A DNA stretch of 64,000 nucleotides from Dicyema japonicum (GCA_011109175.1 RDEW01000063.1:162965-226964), one strand, 5' to 3'. Counted from the first letter of the stretch, positions 1 through 11,036 are shown. A program made the numbers and translations. The notes: a model not told the origin generated them from the sequence alone.

Positions 1-1180
1 AAAAATATCAATCATATTGTTAAATTTGTTGGTGGAGATGACATTATTGATTCCGACATTAGAACTTCTTCTTGAAGTTGGTACAGTACTTAGGTTTCAG
101 ACAATGCGAGGGATTAACCTCACGTGACGAATTTTGAAATATATCTTACTAAATAACATCTCTGTATATGAAACTCTTTAGGTTTTGTTACGGACTTCAA
201 CGTATGAAATTTATTATTGAAGGCTTTCGTTATTAGAAGCCCTGCACCTAGTGGTATCTTCCAAATCTAGCATGAAGTACTAGGGAAACTTCCGATACCA
301 ACTCAACTTTGTTCTCCCTATTCACCTGGTCGATAATCACCAGCAGAGATATGATATTTACCCAACTTTCCGGTTGAGAAATTCGAATGGGCAGTCTTGT
401 ACCCATTCTTGTACTACGAAGAGTTGTCGGACCAAATCAGATGCGTTCTTATTGTTTTATCTACCGGTTCATTCTCAGGTAGGTAGTGTTCACTTTATTT
501 GTAAAAAAAGCTTTTCATCACAACAAGTAATTATTAACGAGATCCTCATGTATAATTTTACAGAATAGATCACTTATATTATTCCCAGATTGTTATAAAC
601 AACTAAGATGATCTCGTGATTGTTGTCATTTCATCTTAAAATTTAAAAAAAATCAAGTAAAGTCTTTTTTAAGAGGTTGGGAGTGCGAATTCGTCCCCAC
701 GATTTGTTTGAATATGGGTCACCATAAATCACAGAATTGTTTTAATTAATTTTATTTTAAGTTTTTTTAATTCTTAAAAAATTTAAATAATGTTTTTATT
801 TTATTACAATTTATATATTGATCTTGTGGGCTAATAAGTAATGTAATGAAAATCTTATAACGATTCCTCAGCCAACAGGTTAATCAAATGTTAAGTAAGC
901 TGTTTTAGTCACTGTTTAGTATACAGGTATTCTATTCCTTTTTCATCAGATCAACAATTTCAAACGGACTTGATCGATATCATAAATTTGAGTACTTCAA
1001 AGAAAGATTAAAATTGGATTTCAACTATTGTTGTTATTTACACTGAATATGCGATTTGTATAGAAATGACAAATAAATTTGCACTAAATAGATAGAGTTT
1101 TAAAAATAAAATTTACATGCATTTTCCGAAATCTGCTATCAAGTCGGATTTTTCCAATTTTTATATTGTTCTTGCGTAGG
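1..1180. other. AT-rich stretch without recognisable gene
   Basis: I see no gene here. The longest open stretch starts at 374 (64 codons) and has no recognisable motif, no splice-linked continuation and no repeat partner elsewhere in the window. The base composition is that of intergenic DNA in the rest of the window. Confidence 0.5.
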
Positions 1181-1185
1181 GAATT

Positions 1186-1460
1186 ATATTATTATAAGCA
1201 TGTACGCGATGCCAAGATCATGACAAAGCATATGCAACACGAAAAGTCAACAATCTAATTAACGTCGCCCATTTTTTTCAATCCGTTGCCATGTTCCGTA
1301 GCATATCTAGATTGTCCCCATCTTTAAGGCACTTTCCAATCTTCCTAGATCTTCAGCAGTGTTGTCCTCGGCCGGTCGCGGAAACGAGAAGCTTATAAGA
1401 CAAAATACTCCTCCATTGCTATGTTGGTAGGGTCCCCATATCGTGGCGGAGTATGTGTCT
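1186..1460 (-). mobile_element. LINE C-terminus and 3' end, 5'-truncated, frameshifted
   Basis: On the minus strand, a GC-richer block reads, across small frameshifts, GRPRTTLLKI followed by a Lys-Asp-Gly-Asp-like segment and LRNMATDWKK-like residues. It matches the layout of the better-preserved C-terminus at 35739-35942 (RGRPRITF, then LKDGKDL, then LRHLASDRRGW). Below it the DNA runs into a TAA-type tail (tattattataagca, about 1188-1201), as in the copies at 17.05 kb and 35.95 kb. I read it as the dead 3' end of the same non-LTR family. No catalytic domain is left. Confidence 0.45.
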
Positions 1461-1989
1461 AAAGAGCTTCCATCTTGAAAAATTATTATAGAAAGATTTA
1501 ATAAAACTCTGACAAGAAGATCTGTCTAAATTGATGACAGAAAATGGTACTAAAATTGAAAACAATTTTCAAGTAAGATAACTTTTACTTACAACGCAAC
1601 ACGAATGCTTCAACCAATGAAACGCCATTCAAAATATGAGAAGCACTTCAGTAATTCCAACAATTACAAAGTTGTTATTTTATGGGTGGAAATACTTTCG
1701 GCAGTAAATTCCGAAAGATGACACACTTGTGAATACATTCTTCTGAAAGTCCACGATTGTAGATTTCTGTTTTGGAATATTCCAATTGAATGAACAGCTG
1801 CACATTATCAAAAGCGACTCCGAATCCACTTGATCGGAGCTATTTTAGGAGCATCTTAGTCATAATTTCGAAAACATCAAGGATTGTTGGTATTCTTTCG
1901 TTATAATTGACAAAATTAAAAAATTTGTAAGATTTTAGAATATCGACTGTATTTCAAATAATTATATAAATTCAAATTAATTGAAGACC

Positions 1990-3115
1990 GTTTAACGAAT
2001 TAATATTAGTTAGTTACAAAGCTTAATGGAATGCTTTCCTGTATTTCAGTATGTGATTTCTGTTTGAGATAAATAGCGACAATGACACACGTAGATATTA
2101 GTCCAATAACACCACACATGATTCCAATTATTTGATTTTTCGTCAGTTTTTTTACGGCCTTTATTTCAATCGATATTGTTCTTCAAAGCATCTTTTATCT
2201 AAAATTCAAACAAATTCAGTAACCGTCTCCAATAAATTGAAAACTCAAATCATTGCGGAAAAATTGTATTTTAAGAGATGAAATTTCGATAGTCACATTT
2301 TTATAGCTTTGTGAGATGAATCCACATTGATAACATCTTCCCAATTTAATTATTTTAAAATTCTTTTCCAGTGAAACGCATTTATTTCTGTTAATACCAA
2401 CACAAACAGAAAATCTATAAATACGATATTTATTCTCAGATTGTTTAAATGCCACAATAGTTATAGTAGTATGATACTTTCAATATATTCATAGTTAATA
2501 TATTTATAGTCAGCTTTTTTACTTTTTATCATATTATACTCATAATCACTGAAATGCTCATCTGTTTTCTAAGAATTTATGCAAACGTGTACAATTTTGT
2601 TATTGTCAATATATGATATTTTGATAAGTCCGTTTATTACTGCTCTGATTTTTTTTGTAAATAAAAACCAAATCGGCGTATTTGGGTCTTTTTGGGTTAC
2701 AGTCATTAGCTAAATAATTTTAATAAAAACCTTTTCCAGTAAAATAGTACAATCTACCATTATCGTGATATTGCAACTTGTTTGAATAAATTGTAAGAGA
2801 TAAATTTTCAAAAAACTAATATGAGTATAACCACATCGGTAGTAATCCCCATAATTAGTTTGTGGTATCTTTGTGATATTAGTATAACGTTTACCATCTT
2901 AAGTACATCAAAAAAACGTACCATAAACAACTTCTACAATTAAGTCAATAGTATAAAACTCATTGTAGAAGTATGGAATAAGTTTTAATTTTATGTTTGA
3001 AAGATAACAAATCGGTACCATTAGTTTCCCATACATCTATATGTTCATTGGATTGTAAATTTGATAATCTATATTCCTAAAGTAAATGAAATATTTACTC
3101 TAGAAGGATTCTTAT
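1990..3115 (-). CDS. candidate single-pass membrane protein with two Ig-like modules
   Basis: I do not recognise the family. Read on the minus strand with short introns, the locus shows an exon opening after a tttactttag acceptor (about 3075), a module ending NYGDYYRCGYTHISF (about 2810-2860), and a second module (2455-2225) ending GRCYQCGFISQSYKNVTIEI. Both have the Y-x-C shape that closes an Ig fold. A segment at about 2025-2160 then reads KKLTKNQIIGIMCGVIGLIS, continuing hydrophobic to IYLK, then a polar tail ending SFVTN and stop. That is a membrane span followed by about 20 cytoplasmic residues. A likely intron begins gttactgaa near 2222. The frame into the membrane exon does not close cleanly, so either a splice site is misplaced or there is an indel. 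The N-terminus and any signal peptide were not found. A surface receptor or adhesion protein is inference. Confidence 0.4.
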
Positions 3116-3412
3116 AAATGACATATGAATCAATTAATATATATCTCTCATCACATTTTATTTTGACTATTTTGCTAAACAGTATAATTATGATATAATG
3201 AATAGTTCTGTTCATGTAATCTAAATTTTATTAGGTCAAATTTTGTTTTATTTAAATTTGTATTTTAATTGTTTGATTTAATTATAATTTATATTTCTAT
3301 GATAAAAGATATTTCATTACCATTTTTATTAAATATCTTTAATTATAGAAAATATAGTGAGTAGTCCAACTAAGTTGAGCTTGGTTGCAAGGTCCTCGTT
3401 ATTCCTATAGTA

Positions 3413-3682
3413 ATGACTTGGGAAAGAATTGCAACAAAGTACCACAAGGGTTATCTAAAGCAGTTGGGGGTAGATAAGAAGCTCCAGGCCTATCTACTGT
3501 CCACTGTGTTATTGCGGACCCTAGAAAACCTGACACTGGAGATTAGGAGGCAGAGCCCTGAAATGCCATATGGGCAGAGGGTTCAATTGGTCAAAGCGCT
3601 TTCAGAGTTGTTTCAGCAACCAGAATTGAACCTTCCTGAAAGGCTGGCGAACAGGAAGGCGAGGAAGGTTGTTGATTATTAA
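3413..3682 (+). CDS. isolated 89-codon ORF, unknown, GC-richer than surroundings
   Basis: This open frame starts MTWERIATKYHKGYL and ends NRKARKVVDY, with no internal stop. It sits in a block (about 3340-3690) clearly richer in G and C than the AT-rich DNA on both sides. The composition is like the transposon-derived blocks in this window, so I suspect it is a piece of a mobile element rather than a host exon. The sequence ttcctatag just upstream of the ATG could be a splice acceptor. I recognise no domain, and the function is unknown. Confidence 0.3.
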   Translation: MTWERIATKYHKGYLKQLGVDKKLQAYLLSTVLLRTLENLTLEIRRQSPEMPYGQRVQLVKALSELFQQPELNLPERLANRKARKVVDY

Positions 3683-3689
3683 ATATATT

Positions 3690-4600
3690 AACATTTTTTA
3701 TTGTTTGTTAAATAAAGTGAGAAAATATAGTTAACATTATCAATTTCTCTTTCTAAATATTCCTTCATTACTCAACAACGTGAGAATCTTGATCAATAAT
3801 TCTAGCTTTAATCACTATGCCGCTCCGAATCCTATCGTTTCTACATTAGCTATAAATTCGGCAAATACGTAAATTTGAAAAAAAACCCACGTCTCTTTAA
3901 ATTCTTATTAAAGCTTAACAATTGGATTCAGAAAAGCAGTTGTACAATGAAGGAACACAGCAAAAATTTTTTATTCATGTCGAGGTTTTTTAATTAATGG
4001 TTTAACTTCTTCTTTCTTGATGTTTCCTTTTTCAATGTAGATAATAATAAGTGGTTAGTGCGTTCACTCACGATTGGCTGTGAGTTAGATTTTACACTTC
4101 TACCTACATTAACAAAGATTATTTTCTTTTTTTGCTTTCTCTATTTCTTAAGCATCGATAGGGATCCACAAAATCGAGAAACCCTTTTCATCTTTACTCC
4201 GTGTTTGATTGGCTATTCATCTTCTATCCGTGATTGCAAAAACCAGAGAATCCAAAAGCTAATAAATAGCGACAACAAAAAATGGACGCTGCTCCTCAAA
4301 CCACTAAAAAATCTAAGGCGAACTGAGTTGACTCCTGTATTGTCTTCATCAAAGTTTTGATTTGTTAGCGATTAGGAAAAATAATCTGATTTCTAATTTT
4401 ATTCAAAACAAAATCACCGGATTTAGATCTGAGTTAAATTTATCATTTCTGAACTTTATGTTTAGTGAACTAATTTCCGTTAATGATCTTAATTCAATTG
4501 ACTAATTTAGTTTTTTTTATCATTAAAAATTTATTTTAAAGAAATATTCATCCCGAGGTCCTACAATAGCCACCCTACCATTTGGCTTTTCTCTGTCAGG
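3690..4600. other. AT-rich stretch; possible decayed tRNA-like head near 4050
   Basis: No gene is supported. A 100-codon open frame at 4058-4360 has no motif and overlaps what may be a decayed tRNA-like SINE head: aagtggttagtgcg (4050-4063), like the A-box region of SINEs at 32.0 and 47.1 kb, followed by a poor B-box match gagttagatttt (about 4082). Confidence 0.3.
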
Positions 4601-4604
4601 ATGG

Positions 4605-4920
4605 CTAGTGAGATTCGCTTAAATAGCTAGAGCGCTCACTTAGATTTGGGCATTTTAAGATCCGATTCCCTAGAGCAGACCCAACATTTTGGTTGCCTGG
4701 ATATGTGGCGTTAGACAATTTCGAAGGCCCTTATGAGACTAGACACCATATCGAGAATGTGGTGCTGAACAATCAGTTAACTATTTTGTACGTTCATACA
4801 CGGGAACAAAGGAAGTAAAGAGTCATAGATGAAGTCCTTTTTAGAATGCATCGGAATCACGTGATAATAAATTTGGTTTTTACGTGGTCTTGGGCTGTTA
4901 TAAACAAATAAAATATGAGC
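4605..4920 (+). repeat. SINE-like element: tRNA-like head plus CR1-type 3' end
   Basis: The 5' part contains tagctagagcgctc (A-box-like) and, about 40 bp on, agatccgattccc (B-box-like; consensus ggttcgantcc). The 3' part, gcatcggaatcacgtgat followed by ttggtttttacgtggtcttg, closely matches 25316-25365, and the same stretch ends CR1-type coding fragments (Gly-Ile-Thr-stop). Tail: ttataaacaaataaaa. A tRNA-like head joined to a LINE 3' end is the usual SINE plan, in which the LINE machinery mobilises the SINE. The head is weak enough that this could be only a truncated LINE. Confidence 0.4.
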
Positions 4921-4924
4921 AATC

Positions 4925-5690
4925 GATTTCTCCAAAAATCTTTCTACATTTATGGCAGACAGATATCCCCCCCTTACACGAATTGCAATTAATAAAACTC
5001 TATTAGTTGCTGTATCAGATGACCACCGTGGAGATTTTGGTATTTGGATGTAGATAGCGAAAAGTATTATTTTTGAATAACTAAGTAAACTTCTTGTCCA
5101 AGTCTCACATACGATGGAAGTTTGATCCCAGATCTCTACATTTTATTCGCAAGGATGGTTGTAACTTGTCGCAGACATTTTAAATGAGAATTCGATGCTC
5201 TGGAATTGTCTTTGTGAATCTTTGATTGAAAACTCTAATGATTTATATTATTCAGAATTAACAAAAATTGTGGAGAATTGCAACATTTGTATGAATTCTA
5301 ATTTTCGCTCGTAATTGTATGATAATGTTGTGGTCAATGATGAAGTGTGTGATAACCCAAAATCATGGTTTCGCAGATTAATGAATTATTGGATAGGTTA
5401 TTAGAGAATTATTAAATTTTATAATATTTTGTGTCACCGTCACATCAATGCAGTCTGCATATAAGTGGACAGCATCAAAATGTTATTTATATTAATGACG
5501 TCCATATAAAATGTATCTTATTTTTTTCTAAGTTCCTTTTTAAACCTATTTAAAATGGTTTAATGACTTCTGGAAAACTAAGATAGACAACAAAACCAAC
5601 CTAACGTCATAAGTGTATCCAGTTAACACTACAGAAATAATCCTCTGAGCGAAATCGTGTTAATCCTGTTAATCCTTATTTTTATAATAG
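4925..5690. other. AT-rich stretch without recognisable gene
   Basis: No open frame with a recognisable motif was found. The DNA separates the SINE-like repeat upstream from the ZYG11-like last-exon fragment downstream. Confidence 0.4.
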
Positions 5691-5697
5691 CACGTAA

Positions 5698-5850
5698 ATA
5701 TATGGACATTTTATTTCTCATAACATTCTTATGAAAATTGAGAATATTTGTTTACTATCCAATATGAAGGAAATTCATTATTATGCTGAAATTGTCCGGA
5801 CATATTATAATGTTGTTATTTTATAATTTAGAATTATATTAATGCGCAAT
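5698..5850 (+). pseudogene. orphan last exon of a ZYG11-like gene
   Basis: From tatggacatttt onward this runs parallel to the last exon of the ZYG11-like genes at 46154-46320 and 55376-55540: ctcataacattcttatgaaaattgaga, then tgtttactatccaatatgaa, then a shared stretch after the stop including tttagaattatatt. It carries many substitutions, and homology is lost upstream of about 5698, so the diagnostic W-A-V-W segment is absent. I read it as a decayed fragment of the same family, showing that the family was once more widespread here. Confidence 0.6.
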
Positions 5851-5908
5851 AAAGTTAATTCATATTCAGTGATCTCTTTATTAATAATATTACTAATAAA
5901 TTAAATTT

Positions 5909-6455
5909 TTGACGTGTATGTTTGTTTCTACTAAGCACAAATATTTCCAATGGACCAATTACGAAGTATCCAACAGAGAAATCATTAAAAACGTAGATAT
6001 TATGGTCCATGAGTTGTTCGGAACACAAGAATCTAGTGATAACTTCTCAATCTGGTGTCGTGTAAATTGTCGTTCCAATCTTGTCTCTTCACAGGGAATC
6101 AGTCATAAAGTCAAGTATGTTGACAAACTCATGTGGCCCACTGAATTGTCATGGCTGCTCAATGAAGATTCAGCAGAATTCCTCATGGAGAATGGCCGAT
6201 GATTGCACGTGCCTTTAACAAAAATATCCTTAAGTCCCATTAGTGGTGGATTTGAAGACACCCAAGAAGTCTAATGATCGACTAATATCTTTAATAGAGA
6301 AGAGCAATTGCAAATATAGAATAAAGACAAAACCGAAGAAGCAACTCCAACAGACTTCCACACTTGAAGCATTGAAAGAGAATATCAGATTTGATGTGGA
6401 AATAATGAGTCAATTAGATACCGTAAGACTAAAAGGGTTAATGTTGACGAATTGA
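5909..6455 (+). other. two adjacent ORFs of unknown nature
   Basis: Open frames at 5909-6202 (97 codons) and 6243-6455 (70 codons) lie in tandem directly after the ZYG11-like fragment. Neither shows a domain I recognise. The second is lysine-rich (KTKPKKQ). They could be exons or transposon remnants, but no splice sites joining them in frame were found. Confidence 0.25.
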
Positions 6456-7274
6456 TACTGAACGAAATTAATTAATTAACAAAGAAGAAACGAACAGAAT
6501 TCAGGGAACATAACTGGTATTTGAACATAACCAGAGATTTTTCTATAAAAATATCAATGAGGAGGAAGAAAATGAGAATTTTGCTTTAACGAAGATGAAC
6601 ATCGCCCAATTTATATAAATTGGTTACAAAGTGTGTTAATAGAAATCGACAGATCTGTTGAAGCACACCATCTGATATAATTAGTCTCTAGAATAGGATC
6701 TATTTTAAATCCATAGTAACTTCATATCTGTTTTCTTGTTCTCAGATCAAAATATTCCCTGATGTGACAGGAAGCAAGCTTGAGTTTTCCGAAAGGTACA
6801 ATCTCCTGAAAAGAATAGGACCAAAACTCATCGAAGGGGTTAACAATTAAATCAATTGCTTCCTATTGGATTTCAACCTAGACAACCATCGCAATACATA
6901 ATCCATGATGCGAATAGTCAACATTGATGAAGTCTTAACCAGCAGTCTTGTTATTTCAGAGAATAAAATTGTTAATATAATTCCAACTGGGGAGAGATTA
7001 AAGATCTACTACTGGAGCTTGTAAAGACCACAGATCTGGAAGCATTGCCAAGCCAAAATTATTCAAAATTTTTATTGTATATTGAAGTTTTTCTATATTA
7101 GTTTCTATTAATACTGAATTTTATTTTTTTATCTGATCCGATGAGAGTTTATCTTTCAGCAGATTTATATACGATTAATTTATCACTAGCGTCTGAGAAA
7201 AATTCATTTCACGGCATTCTTCGATTAATGTTATTAAACCCACCTTCATTGTTAATATTTCTTTGTGATAATTC

Positions 7275-7512
7275 AATATTCGAGAGAGGATCAAAAAATG
7301 CACTTCACTTCTTTGTTTTCATTTCTTGGGTGTATGTTTTTTTTTTATAGACTATGCGGTTCCGCAGTGAAGTTCATTGATGACGGAGCCACTCGTCAAG
7401 TCAAAGCATATTGATGCGTGGAACCTTTAACCGTAATGTGAAGTATCGTGATTCGAACTAGCGACCTTCAGGCCTCTTGACCGCAACCGTCACACAACGC
7501 CACTCGCACTGG
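7275..7512 (-). repeat. tRNA-derived SINE, copy 1
   Basis: Read on the minus strand, the head has an A-box-like gagtggcgttgtgtgacgg (7488-7506) and a B-box-like agttcgaatcacg (about 7447-7459). It is followed by a body with ggttccac and tgacgagtggctccgtcat, then a tail region with aagaaatgaaaacaaagaag. The same order (A box, B box, tgacgagt body, caaagaagtgaag tail) occurs at 46.85-47.13, 56.08-56.35 and, more decayed, 62.56-62.81 kb. This is a Pol III-type SINE without coding capacity. Confidence 0.65.
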
Positions 7513-7849
7513 AAAAACAAGGCATCATACTCTTATGTGGTAGCTGCTGACCACTACATCTAAATTCAAAGATAACTCTAATGAGATATTTCAAAAATAC
7601 TTTCCGTGGTAGTGAAGCTGACAAAGTCTTGAGAGATGAGGATCACTTGTGTTTATTGTCTTAGTGTAACAGATAATCCAAGCGTGTCTTAGTAGCTTAC
7701 TCGTCTTTCCCAGTGTTTTTTTTGATCTGACGCACTTTCTGTACGTTTGTGCTACATGTAGATCAATAGGATATGTCATTCAAGATTCCTTCCAATGAGG
7801 AATTTCAGGTTTTAACAAGACTATCCTTGACACTTCTTGAATCAGACAA

Positions 7850-8100
7850 CCTAGTCGCGAACAAATAAAGATTCTTCAGTTACCACCTGATAAATCCAAT
7901 CCAAATACAATGCAGACCAGATCCTCATCAAAGAAATCCGAAGACTCGTTTGGGACGTACTACTGGATAGCCCTCCTCTTATTGTGAAGACCTTAGCAGA
8001 AGACCTTAATGAAGACCTTAGCAGACTTTCTAGTGTTTTATGAAAGCCTTCAAAAAGTTTAGTTTTCATTGAAGAGATGGTGTTGTTAAATTGTTTAGAA
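7850..8100 (-). mobile_element. CR1-like LINE fragment (RT C-terminal region)
   Basis: The plus-strand string aaaaagtttagttttcattg (8055-8074) has counterparts at 35.15 kb (acaaagtttagtttttgtag) and 40.03 kb (aaaatttagtttttgttg) in CR1-type fragments. The minus-strand frame (8069-7851) encodes a Lys/Leu/Phe-rich stretch like the segment that follows the RT palm. It includes three close copies of taaggtcttc (7989-8024). The fragment is short and degenerate. Confidence 0.3.
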
Positions 8101-8459
8101 ACAATGCATCATCGCTGCTAAATGTAGGAATATCGTTCAGGAAGAGCTTCTACACGATAAGTGACAGAGGAGATCTTACTGGACGAAGTTTAGCAGACAC
8201 TTACGGATTTTGGAAAACATGCTAATACACCTCCGCTCAGTTCATTTAGAAAGTTTACTATCCATATTTAAAATTTTTCTGAATGTCAGAAACAAACGGG
8301 TTCCTTGTAATTAACTTTCCTGTCACAGATTCAATAGAATTTTAGGGACTTTTGATGCCTCTGAGCGGATCATTTAAGACTGATTGTACAAATGTCCCCC
8401 AATGGTCTAACGTAAGGACACTCAATTTTAAAGAATGAGTTCAATAACTTTCAATTTAT

Positions 8460-8900
8460 TTTTTTGAAAACACGTGCTGTCGATGGACAACTTTGATATC
8501 TGTACTTCTGAAGGTTTTTCCAAACGTTTTCTAGTTAATTCTGATTCATTAAACAATCTATTGGTTTTTGATGTGCTTATGGATATACTGTTGCTTTGAT
8601 TTGTAAAAGCTTTTTTCTAGTTTCAAAGAATTGTCTTCAATAATAAAATTTGTAATTTGTTCAATTATTTCCTGGTTATTTTTTTCTTAGGGCTTTTAGC
8701 CCGTACATAATCATAGAAATAAAAATTTTCATCGGAATATTTATAAACTTTATATATTGCAGAAGGTGATATATCAACTATTTCGGATATTTTTTTCACA
8801 GGAATATCGTTTTTTAATCTTAGAATTTGATTAAATAAATCAAATGTGAGTTTTTCTTATTTTTCGGGTATTTACATTATAAACATTGTCTTCCATATGT
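8460..8900 (-). pseudogene. Tc1/mariner-like transposase remnant (HTH region)
   Basis: Minus-strand reading gives MEDNVYNVNTRKIRKTH, then a frameshift, then FDLFNQILRLKNDIPVKKIS, EIVDISPSAIYKVYKYS, and further on, after another shift, LTRKRLEKPSEVQIS. A helix-turn-helix unit of the 'ISEIVDIS..AIYKV' type followed by a Leu-Thr-Arg-Lys-Arg-Leu-Glu motif is the N-terminal arrangement of many Tc1/mariner (IS630-type) transposases. No catalytic DDE residues and no terminal inverted repeats were found, so it is a dead 5' fragment. Confidence 0.5.
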
Positions 8901-9068
8901 TATTTATCGTTAATTTATGTATTTTGCATTTTTATTTATAATATTGGGATCGTTATTTATCTTTTTATTATTATAAAGCACAACGTCTTGCCATTGGAAA
9001 TGACAAAACCAGTGCAGTACCAAACATTAATCTTTTAGATAATTTTCTCCACTTTCCTCGATCCTGAG

Positions 9069-10010
9069 TCAAATCCTCAAGTAATCCATATCACCAGCTA
9101 TATATAGGAGTGCGGAGTCGGCCAATTCTAAATATAAATCTGAGTAGAAGTCATCAAATAGAGCCGGATCTTTGTTAATCCAACCACTGTGAGGTGCGTA
9201 TACATTGATAATGGAGACAATGTCAGTGCTTGCTTTGGCATTCATAAACTTCATTTGTAGAACTCCGATGAGGTCATTAACTGCCCATAATCTGTAGATA
9301 TGAGGGAGAAATTCCATTTTGATGGCAAAACCCAGTCCATAGTGCCTGTTGACAGTCGGAAGAAAGATCACTTTGAATTTACCACATGTTTCTGCGTGGT
9401 TTATCTTGAATTTTGGTTTCCTGTAGGCAACCGATTGCGAATGTGTGTTCGAGGTAACTCTTGGCACACGTACATGTAGAAAATCATTGTAGAACAATGT
9501 GGTTCCAGTATCAGCCTCTGCGCCTTCGACCCATGGTATTTCTATGAATTATAATTTTTATTGCCGCTGTGTTGATTCTTTTTATTTTGGTCTCATTGAC
9601 CACCAGGATGTCAATCTTGGTGGAGGACATGAGTAGTGCCAGGTCATCACGCCTCATCTTCAGGGATCGGGCTTCACCAGCACTATTTTAGGTTTCTTTT
9701 TAGATTTTTTTGCATTTGGAGGTGTCATGTTCTCCCGCGCAACGGAAACATTTCTTCTTTCCCGTGCACTAGTGTGCAAAGTGACCGACCTGCTGGCAGT
9801 TGTAGCAGATTGGCGGTCCTCTTCTCTTCCACTCACAAGAGATCTTGTTTGTTCCGATGAAGAAGCCACAGCGCATTAGTGATGTGGCCTCTGGTTGACT
9901 GTTAATTAAGATCTTCGCCATTGGCATGGCTTGCGATCCTCTGAACATTCGCGTGACCTTTGTGACTGAGAAACCATTCACAACTGCTTCATCATTTTTT
10001 CAATGTAGCC
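9069..10010 (-). mobile_element. non-LTR retrotransposon: ORF1 zinc knuckle and start of ORF2 endonuclease
   Basis: Minus-strand order is ORF1 then ORF2. ORF1 (9981-9769) carries MAKILINSQPEATSLMRCGF and ends with CYNCQQVGHFAH, a CCHC zinc knuckle start of the kind found in ORF1/gag-like proteins of jockey/CR1-type LINEs. The frame then shifts into a basic stretch (KKSKKKPK) near 9690. ORF2 (9497-9069) shows endonuclease landmarks: INVYAPHSG, then LLYIAGDM in place of the usual G-D-F/L-N. No reverse transcriptase follows; the element stops at about 9060, so it lacks its 3' half. Stops and frameshifts make it inactive. Confidence 0.65.
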
Positions 10011-10029
10011 TACATAAGGGAGAATTGGA

Positions 10030-10405
10030 TTAAATCCTTTGATGCCTACTTTTTTCAACATTTATTTGGATCATCCGATAACATCTTCCACAAAGTTCGA
10101 GTGATTGTCTGATTATCTTTCTACAATTCCTAAAATAAAAATAATTCAATTGTATACATTGACCACGTGGCTTGTTTGGACGTGAATGAATTTGAATAAT
10201 GTTCTTGCAAATTGCAGTGACATGTGAGTTTTTAAATTCGGAGCCATTGTCCGACTGTAAATAATAACATGGTCCATAATCCATGAATATATCCTAGAGG
10301 TTGTCAACCACTTCTTTTTTTAAGCTTTTTGTAACAGCATATTTTGAATAAATATCAATAGCCGTTAAAAGCCACGAACAACCATCATTATTCTCGCTAA
10401 ACCTA
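10030..10405 (-). pseudogene. KRBA2/GIN-like integrase core fragment
   Basis: Minus-strand reading gives WLLTAIDIYSKYAVT (first catalytic Asp), a stop near 10297, then YYLQSDNGSEFKN (second Asp), IQIHSRPNKPRGQ and, after a 28-29 nt gap with gt...ag ends (10130-10157), GIVER (catalytic Glu). This is the D-D-E core of a retroviral-type integrase of the KRBA2/GIN/Ginger kind. A second copy at 36.4-37.1 kb has the same NQGIVERFN motif. The gap falls exactly between Gln and Gly-Ile-Val-Glu-Arg, so it is either a tiny intron or an insertion. One extra base spoils the frame. It abuts the ZYG11-like fragment. Confidence 0.6.
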
Positions 10406-10433
10406 GAGAATATAAAAAAACTGATAATTGAGA

Positions 10434-11036
10434 GAGAATCTACCTCAGAGACTCTGGACTGTTTAGGGTTGAAATAAAATTATCAAAATTGGAAATAAAA
10501 ACATCGTGAAAATTTATGCGTTCCAGTTTTTCTCTATTATTTTCAATGTACTGTTAATTTTGGTTTTTTTACCGAGTCCAACGAGGGAGAGATACTTTAT
10601 TTTTCTAAATCCAGTCATAAATAACTGATTTAGCAAATCTGGGTCATCGTACTTACAGAGTGTGAATGATTTAACGTTATTTGATAAATACGGTAGTTCA
10701 GGATTCTTTTCTGATGAAACAATCCTTCTTATTGTAATATTTGATAAATTTGGAAAAACTTGAATCATGCTAACAACCTTCTTAATGTCAACATTCTAAT
10801 TAGTCAACTGAATGCAAAAAATGTCTTTCTGCACTACATCTGAAATTTTATTTAAAAATGAATCTTTAAAAAGTAGATCTCTCTTAGAGTGAGGAATCAA
10901 ATATTTCAATTCGTTAAGAGTTCTTTTGGAAATCATTTTCTTAGATTTATCGCTTAATTTTATATATTTTTGTTCTTTAACGTTCGTTCGAATATTATTG
11001 ATGCATAATGCATATAATGAAGGTGTTTCCATAATT
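10434..11036 (-). pseudogene. ZYG11-like gene, copy A, first exon only
   Basis: The minus strand is nearly identical to exon 1 of the copies at 43987 and 53207 (METPSLYALCINNIRTN at the start). It is broken by a CAG-to-TAG nonsense change (rc of 10794-10800) and a 2-nt insertion near 10540 (agagaaaaac against agaaaaac). Homology continues just into the first 22-nt intron (gtagattctctctcaatt) and then stops at about 10434, where integrase DNA begins. Exons 2 onward are absent. The start codon lies beside a 3.0 kb CR1-like insertion. In other animals this family supplies substrate receptors of CUL2-RING ubiquitin ligases. Confidence 0.85.
11025..11036. repeat. target-site duplication, left copy
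   Basis: gtttccataatt, repeated exactly at 14073-14084. In the uninterrupted copies the corresponding site occurs once (start codon of the ZYG11-like gene), so this is a direct empty-site comparison. Confidence 0.85.

Noticed and set aside
4058-4360. 100-codon plus-strand frame
   Set aside because: No motif; low-complexity Phe/Leu-rich start over AT-rich DNA and a probable tRNA-like repeat.
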